Shown one piece after another: positions 59,174-64,000 of a stretch of DNA of 64,000 bases (positions within the stretch are counted from its first letter, which is position 1; every line of letters begins with the position of its first letter). Below the pieces are notes generated by a model. The model was not told the origin of the DNA. It worked only from the letters and a program-made list of their open reading frames with translations, and made no database searches. A program made the position numbers and the translations under genes. Origin of the DNA: C7867-006 sp964453075 (GTDB taxonomy: Bacteria; Patescibacteriota; Minisyncoccia; Phycocordibacterales; DATDWN01). The stretch is from the NCBI GenBank assembly GCA_964453075.1, contig CAYVNM010000003.1:17059-81058 (forward strand). Reading direction: 5' to 3'.

Positions 59174-59669
59174 GTTGTAGGTTGACTTTTGACCACCTTT
59201 TGTGCAATACTTGCCTGGTGGATACTGGCTATTTTAGCAGTTATCCACACGCTCTAATTTGAAAGTTAGGGCAGGAGATATATAATAAGTTTTATGTACG
59301 GCATTTTATTGTGCTGTGCAAATATACATATATATTTCTTGAGATTTCAGAACGAATAAGTACTTTGACAAAAACATATGGATTTCAAAAGCATGACTTC
59401 GAATCGTGCTTTCAGACGAACTTTTTCCACAACGAAAGAAAGATAGAAAATCGGTCTAAATTTTACCATCTACTTTTTTGTCTTGTGTCGAATCGCTCGG
59501 CTCTGCCACCATGTGGAGATGTGAGCGAAATATAAGATGAAAAATTAGTAGGCAGGATGTGTCGCGAATGTGGCATGTCATCATTATCAATTAGTTAATC
59601 GTTTTCAATAATCGTTCTCCAAAATTTTTATTAGTAAACGGAGAAGATTATTTTATTAAAAACATATAT
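59174..59669 (+). other. 496-bp spacer upstream of the S-layer-like gene
   Basis: No convincing gene. It holds a TATAAT at ~59282, a TTGACA at ~59366 without a matching -10 box, the hairpin AAAGCA...TGCTTT near 59390-59415, and an AT-rich end. It may be a long mRNA leader or hold a small RNA; nothing matches an RNA family I know. Confidence 0.4.
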
Positions 59670-62600
59670 ATGAATTTAACAAAATCAAGAACTGCAAAGT
59701 TTGTTGCTGGTATTGCAGGTTTTGCTATGGCGCTTTCATTTGTAGTAACACCAGTTACAACAAGTGCAGCTACAGTAGCTGAACTTCAAGCAATGATTGC
59801 ATCATTGTCAGCACAGCTTGCAGCATTGAGTGGAACACCTGCAACAACAGGCTATACATTCAATACAAACTTAACGTTGGGTAGTAAAGGTACAGACGTT
59901 ATGAATCTTCAAAAGGTTCTTAACATGAGTGCTGATACAAAGGTAGCTTCTACAGGTGCTGGTTCTCCAGGTATGGAGACATCAACATTTGGACCTATGA
60001 CAAAAGCAGCAGTTGTGAAATTCCAAGTTAAATATGGAATCACACCAGCAGCTGGTTACGTAGGTGCTATCACAAGAGCAAAACTTAACTCAATGGGTGG
60101 AACAACAACAGGTGGTACAACCACAACTACTCCAGGTAATCCACAAGGTGGATCTATGGTAGTTTCAGCTGGTTCACAACCTTCAAACTCATTGGCACCA
60201 GAAAGTGCAGCTAGAGTTCCTTTCACATCATTTACAATCCAAGCAGGATCAAGTGATGTAACAGTGAATTCAGTTACAGTTGAGAGAGTTGGTCTTGCAC
60301 AAGATGCAGTCTTCTCAGGCGTTGTTCTTCTAAAGAATGATGGTACACAAGTTGGTATCGCAAAGACACTTAACTCAAACCACCAAGCAATGGTAGGTGA
60401 GCCTTATGTTGTTAAAGCAGGTACTACAGAGACTTTCACAGTCGCTGGTAACATGTCTTCAACACTTGATACATACGCAGGACAAGTTGCAGGCCTAAAC
60501 GTAGTTGCTGTTAACACATCAGCTACAGTTACAGGTTCACTTCCTATAATGGGAGCACAACACACAGTTAATGCTTCTCTTACACTAGGAACAGCTCAAA
60601 TGACTGAATCATCTTTCGATCCAGATTCATCATCAAACAGAGAGATTGGAACAACAGCATTCAAATTTGCTGGTGTTAGAGTAACAGCTGGTTCAGCTGA
60701 GCAAGTAAGATTGCACTCAATAAGATGGAATCAAACAGGTTCAGCATCTTCACAAGATCTTGCTAACGTAAAGATCTATGTAGATGGTACAGCTTATGAC
60801 ACTGTTGTTTCTTCTGATGGCAAATACTATTCTGCTAATTTCCCAGGAGGACTACTTATAGACAAAGGTCTTTCAAAGGATGTCTATCTACAGGGTGATA
60901 TAGTAGGTACAGGTGCAGCAGGAAGAACAGTTAAGTTCGATATCTATAAATCAACTGACATTTACTTGTCAGGTGTAACTTATGGATACGGCATAACACC
61001 AACACAGAGTCAAAACGGAACAGCTTCTGATTCAACATCAGAATTTACATCAGGAACACCATTCTTCGATGGTTCCAAGGTTACAGTTACTGGAGGTTCA
61101 GCTACTGCTATCCAGAAAGCAACATCAGTTTCTGCTCAAAACATTGCAGTAAATGTTCCTAACCAAGTACTTGGAGGATTCACTACAGACATAAAGGGTG
61201 AACCTATAACAGTTCAGTCAATGACATTCTCAGTTGCTACATCAGGTTCAATTGGAGGTGCGCTTACAAACGTAACTCTTGTTGATCAAAATGGTGCAGT
61301 AGTTGCAGGTCCAGTTGATACAGGTTATACATCTGGAGCAACACAGACAATTACATTCACTGATTCAGTTACACTTCCAGTAGGATTGAGAACTTATACT
61401 CTTAAGGGTAAAGTTGCTTCAGGTGCAGCAAATGGTGCTACAATCACTATTTCAACTACACCATCAAGCTGGACAAACATAACTGGTCAGACAACAGGTA
61501 ATACAATTACATTGACAAATGGTAACTTCTCTATGAACACAATGACTGTGAAGTCAGCTGCATTAGCTGTTTCAGTTTCTGCAACTCCTTCAGCTCAGTC
61601 AATTGTTTCTGGAGCACAAGGTTTCACATTTGCTAATGTTCAATTCGATGCATCACAATCTGGTGAAGATGTAAGATTCTCATCTGTACCTCTTTACTAT
61701 GACGGTGCAAACAATGCAGCAGCAGCAGCAGCAAGCAAATTGACATCATGTCAATTGTTTGACGGTGCAACAGCATTGAACACAGGTTCAAATGTTGTTA
61801 ATCCTTCAGCAACTGCTACAACATCTGCAGTTACATCAACATTCACATTTGATCAACAGCTTACAGTCACAAAAGGATCTGTTAAGACTCTTGCTCTAAA
61901 ATGTAATGTTTCAAGTGCAGCAGACAACAACTCAGTATTCCAGTGGGGTATTGATGCTTCACCATCAATATCAGTGACAGGAGTAACTTCTGGAAATGAT
62001 GTTTCAGAAACAGTTACTTCTTCAAACGGTCAAGCAATGACAGTAGCAGCTGGGTATCTAACGATAACTACAGATGCTTCATCACCTTCATACGCAATTG
62101 CTGCGGCTGGAACAACAGGTAATGTTGCTGGTGTATTCAAGATTAGAGCTACAAACGAAAGTGTTAACCTAAACAAGATTGGCTTGAAGCTAACAAACAC
62201 AGCTTCATCATCAGCTTCTGATTTGATTGCTGTTACAATCTGGGATGGTGCAACACAAGTTGGATCAGCTGTATTTACAGGTGCAAACACTGTAGCTACA
62301 TCTACATTCAGCTCACCAGTAGTTCTTACAAAGGACACAGACAAGGTTCTTACAATTAAAGCTGACTTGGCTGCTATCGGTTCTTCACAACCAGGTACAC
62401 AAGGTCACTTGATTGCAGTTGATGTGAACGCATCTGACACAACAGGTACAGAAGGTACAGGAGTTGGTTCAGGTAACACAATCAACCTAGCAACATCAGG
62501 ATCAACAGCTTCAACAGCAGTGTCAGGATTGAGACTATTCAAGTCATTCCCTACACTAAACAAAGTTGTTGTTCCTACAAACACACTAAACAACGGTGAA

Positions 62601-63155
62601 CAAAAACTTCTAAGATTCTCAGTTACAGCTAACTCAGCTGGAGATGTAGGAATCTACAAGTTCACAGTACGCCTAGCTACAACAACAGCTACTGTAACCG
62701 GAGTTAATGTGAGAGCATTTACTGATTCAGCATTCTCAACACCAGTTTCTGGTTTGACATCTGACGGTTCAATGCTTGCAACAGCTCTTACTGGTACAGA
62801 TTGGGCTTCATCAGCAACTGATTTGAACATCACTGCTCAAACATCTGCTGCAGCTTCAACAACAATCCAGATACCAGCTGGTGCTACAAGATACTTTGAG
62901 GTTGTTGGTACAGTAGCAGGAGCAACAACAGGTGCTTCTGTTCAGACACAACTTCAAGGAGATGCTGCTTACCCATCATTTGCTTCAACATTTATGGGAA
63001 GTCAGTCAACAGTTGACGCTGATACTAACGATGACTTTATCTGGTCTCCAAACGCTACAACTACATCAGGTGGTTGGGCAAATGATTGGACAAACGGATA
63101 CGGAGTAGTTGGTCTACCAGCAGCTAACATGTCAGCAGAAGTTCTATCTAAATAA
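59670..63155 (+). CDS. S-layer-like surface protein with peptidoglycan-binding domain
   Basis: 1161 residues. Signal peptide ~1-33 (ending VTTSAA), a short coiled coil (VAELQAMIASLSAQLAAL), then a PG_binding_1 domain at ~65-145 (LGSKGTDVMNLQKVLN, TFGPMTKAAVVKFQVKYGI, VGAITRAKLNSMGG). The remaining ~1000 residues are Thr/Ser/Ala/Gly-rich beta repeats with very few Cys. Codon use is strongly biased (ACA, TCA, GCT, GGT), as in very highly expressed genes. Probably the main surface-layer protein. Strong terminator follows. Confidence 0.85.
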   Translation: MNLTKSRTAKFVAGIAGFAMALSFVVTPVTTSAATVAELQAMIASLSAQLAALSGTPATTGYTFNTNLTLGSKGTDVMNLQKVLNMSADTKVASTGAGSPGMETSTFGPMTKAAVVKFQVKYGITPAAGYVGAITRAKLNSMGGTTTGGTTTTTPGNPQGGSMVVSAGSQPSNSLAPESAARVPFTSFTIQAGSSDVTVNSVTVERVGLAQDAVFSGVVLLKNDGTQVGIAKTLNSNHQAMVGEPYVVKAGTTETFTVAGNMSSTLDTYAGQVAGLNVVAVNTSATVTGSLPIMGAQHTVNASLTLGTAQMTESSFDPDSSSNREIGTTAFKFAGVRVTAGSAEQVRLHSIRWNQTGSASSQDLANVKIYVDGTAYDTVVSSDGKYYSANFPGGLLIDKGLSKDVYLQGDIVGTGAAGRTVKFDIYKSTDIYLSGVTYGYGITPTQSQNGTASDSTSEFTSGTPFFDGSKVTVTGGSATAIQKATSVSAQNIAVNVPNQVLGGFTTDIKGEPITVQSMTFSVATSGSIGGALTNVTLVDQNGAVVAGPVDTGYTSGATQTITFTDSVTLPVGLRTYTLKGKVASGAANGATITISTTPSSWTNITGQTTGNTITLTNGNFSMNTMTVKSAALAVSVSATPSAQSIVSGAQGFTFANVQFDASQSGEDVRFSSVPLYYDGANNAAAAAASKLTSCQLFDGATALNTGSNVVNPSATATTSAVTSTFTFDQQLTVTKGSVKTLALKCNVSSAADNNSVFQWGIDASPSISVTGVTSGNDVSETVTSSNGQAMTVAAGYLTITTDASSPSYAIAAAGTTGNVAGVFKIRATNESVNLNKIGLKLTNTASSSASDLIAVTIWDGATQVGSAVFTGANTVATSTFSSPVVLTKDTDKVLTIKADLAAIGSSQPGTQGHLIAVDVNASDTTGTEGTGVGSGNTINLATSGSTASTAVSGLRLFKSFPTLNKVVVPTNTLNNGEQKLLRFSVTANSAGDVGIYKFTVRLATTTATVTGVNVRAFTDSAFSTPVSGLTSDGSMLATALTGTDWASSATDLNITAQTSAAASTTIQIPAGATRYFEVVGTVAGATTGASVQTQLQGDAAYPSFASTFMGSQSTVDADTNDDFIWSPNATTTSGGWANDWTNGYGVVGLPAANMSAEVLSK

Positions 63156-63189
63156 TATTTAGGTACGTACTGAAGCTAGCATAAGCTAA

Positions 63190-63222
63190 ACAAAAAACCG
63201 CCTCGAAAGGGGCGGTTTTTTG
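63190..63222 (+). terminator. Terminator of the S-layer-like gene
   Basis: AAAAAACCGCC, loop TCGAAAG, GGGCGGTTTTTT. Confidence 0.92.
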
Positions 63223-63251
63223 TTGTCCAAAAATATGATAGTATGTTTCGT

Positions 63252-63956
63252 ATGACAGAATTAACAAAAATACAAAAAATAATTATTAGTGCTGTGGTGG
63301 TAGCTATACTTTTAGCTATTTACATAGCTTTTGACAGAAAATCTAATATTAAGAAGGTAGACAACACAGAAACAACTTCTGTATCCACATCAACTGATTC
63401 CACAGGTAATATAAACGCACAAGGTACTGGAAGCTATACAATAAAACAAATTTCAGTAGATACTATAGATGAAATACCAAAACCAATACCTGATTTAAAC
63501 AGAGTCTCTGTTTCAGCTACTGGTGCTATAGTGCTTCCAGAAGTAAAATCAGCTGCAGAACAGAAGATAAAGATGCTTCAAGCAAAACTAAAAGAGAATC
63601 CAGCGTATATTGAAGCCTGGATTGATCTAGGAACTTATCAGAAAATGGCAGGGGATTATGATGGGGCGGTTATCTCATGGAAATACGCAAGCAGACTTTC
63701 TCCTACTGATTATATTTCTCTAGGAAATCTTGGAAATATCTACGCATATTTTCTAAAGGACAACGGCCAAGCAGAGGTATACTACAAACAAGCAATCTCT
63801 AAAGACCCTAAACAAGTTTATCTATACATACAACTAGCAGAGGTGTACAGAGATGTATTCAAAGATTTAGACAAGGCTAGGGCTATAATAGACCAAGGAT
63901 TGTCCAAGGTTCCAAATGATCAAAGTCTGGTTGAAATGAAAAATCTATTAAAATAA
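63252..63956 (+). CDS. Membrane-anchored TPR protein
   Basis: 234 residues from the ATG at 63252, seven bases after TGA-TAGTAT; an ATG three codons earlier lies too near that box. Membrane span ~9-27 (IIISAVVVAILLAIYIAF), a Thr/Ser-rich linker, then about three TPR units (AYIEAWIDLGTYQKMAGDYD, YISLGNLGNIYAYFLKDNGQ, VYLYIQLAEVYRDVFKDLDK). Probably a scaffold on the outer face of the membrane. Confidence 0.85.
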   Translation: MTELTKIQKIIISAVVVAILLAIYIAFDRKSNIKKVDNTETTSVSTSTDSTGNINAQGTGSYTIKQISVDTIDEIPKPIPDLNRVSVSATGAIVLPEVKSAAEQKIKMLQAKLKENPAYIEAWIDLGTYQKMAGDYDGAVISWKYASRLSPTDYISLGNLGNIYAYFLKDNGQAEVYYKQAISKDPKQVYLYIQLAEVYRDVFKDLDKARAIIDQGLSKVPNDQSLVEMKNLLK

Positions 63957-63984
63957 CAAAAAGTCCCCGCAAGGGGATTTTTTG
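63957..63984 (+). terminator. Terminator of the TPR gene
   Basis: AAAAAGTCCCC, loop GCAA, GGGGATTTTTT. Confidence 0.88.
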
Positions 63985-64000
63985 AAATATAATTAGTTTT

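Noticed and set aside
1..64000. UGA recoded as glycine (as in Gracilibacteria/Absconditabacteria)
   Set aside because: Several well-conserved genes end normally at TGA (for example the exonuclease at 4896 and folA), and none needs read-through.
1..64000. CRISPR arrays, insertion sequences, prophage
   Set aside because: No regularly spaced repeats, transposase, integrase or phage structural genes were seen.

Overview
The window looks like part of a Patescibacteria (CPR) chromosome, most likely Parcubacteria. The genes are small and AT-rich with the standard code (TGA is used as stop). Type IV pilus genes, a CPR-style surface protein with a peptidoglycan-binding domain, a DUF5652-like membrane protein and many short single-span membrane proteins are present. 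rplK is not followed by rplA, as expected in the Parcubacteria lineage reported to lack ribosomal protein uL1. There are no rRNA genes, CRISPR arrays, transposases or integrases.

Layout. 1-646: partial pilB. 748-1440: GC-rich lipoprotein cassette. 1543-5606: tsaE, polA (no proofreading domain), a DnaQ-like exonuclease and holA. 5618-10496: surface or anchored proteins (three-LamG protein, propeller-like protein) and two tiny GC-rich membrane genes. 10529-16579: tRNA-Lys, SpoU methylase, mutM, ruvA, an unmerged assembly join, rpsT, tRNA-Arg, tRNA-Ser. 16636-19836: ruvX, a tRNA-binding protein, and the pilM-N-O cluster. 19950-22566: tRNA-Arg, tRNA-Val, uppS, rluD, rplS, tRNA-Leu. 22679-27558: PA14 cassette, cobalamin adenosyltransferase, tRNA-His, a CsoR-controlled copper locus and another GC-rich gene. 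27647-32288: methyltransferase, PAP2, folD, SIMPL protein, secE-nusG-rplK. 32576-37736: thymidylate/folate block (nucleotidyltransferase, deaminase, HIT, thyA, dfrA, then glyA and dut). 37789-50519: argS, ileS, recO, surface protein, glyS, AI-2E-type transporter, metG. 50516-53504: lycopene-cyclase-domain protein, tatD, rpsF-ssb-rpsR, efp. 53605-54328: two twin GC-rich cassettes. 54372-58173: recA and ftsK. 58391-63956: HTH protein, very large S-layer-like protein, TPR protein.

Two gene populations are visible. AT-rich core genes mostly start 6-8 bases after an extended -10 box (TGnTATAAT-like), which implies leaderless mRNAs. About a dozen GC-rich genes sit between core operons; where a promoter is visible it usually has -35/-10 boxes 17 bases apart, and these genes have strong Shine-Dalgarno sites and often their own hairpin terminators, so they look like imported cassettes. 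Together deaminase, dut, thyA, dfrA, glyA and folD would make dTMP and recycle folate.

The most striking single finding is an isoleucyl-tRNA synthetase with a complete histidine-phosphatase domain inserted in its catalytic region, with the usual catalytic residues kept. The second is a family of structured tRNA trailers that contain inverted copies of the tRNA's own 3' end, with similar inverted repeats over the stop codons of nusG and rplK.
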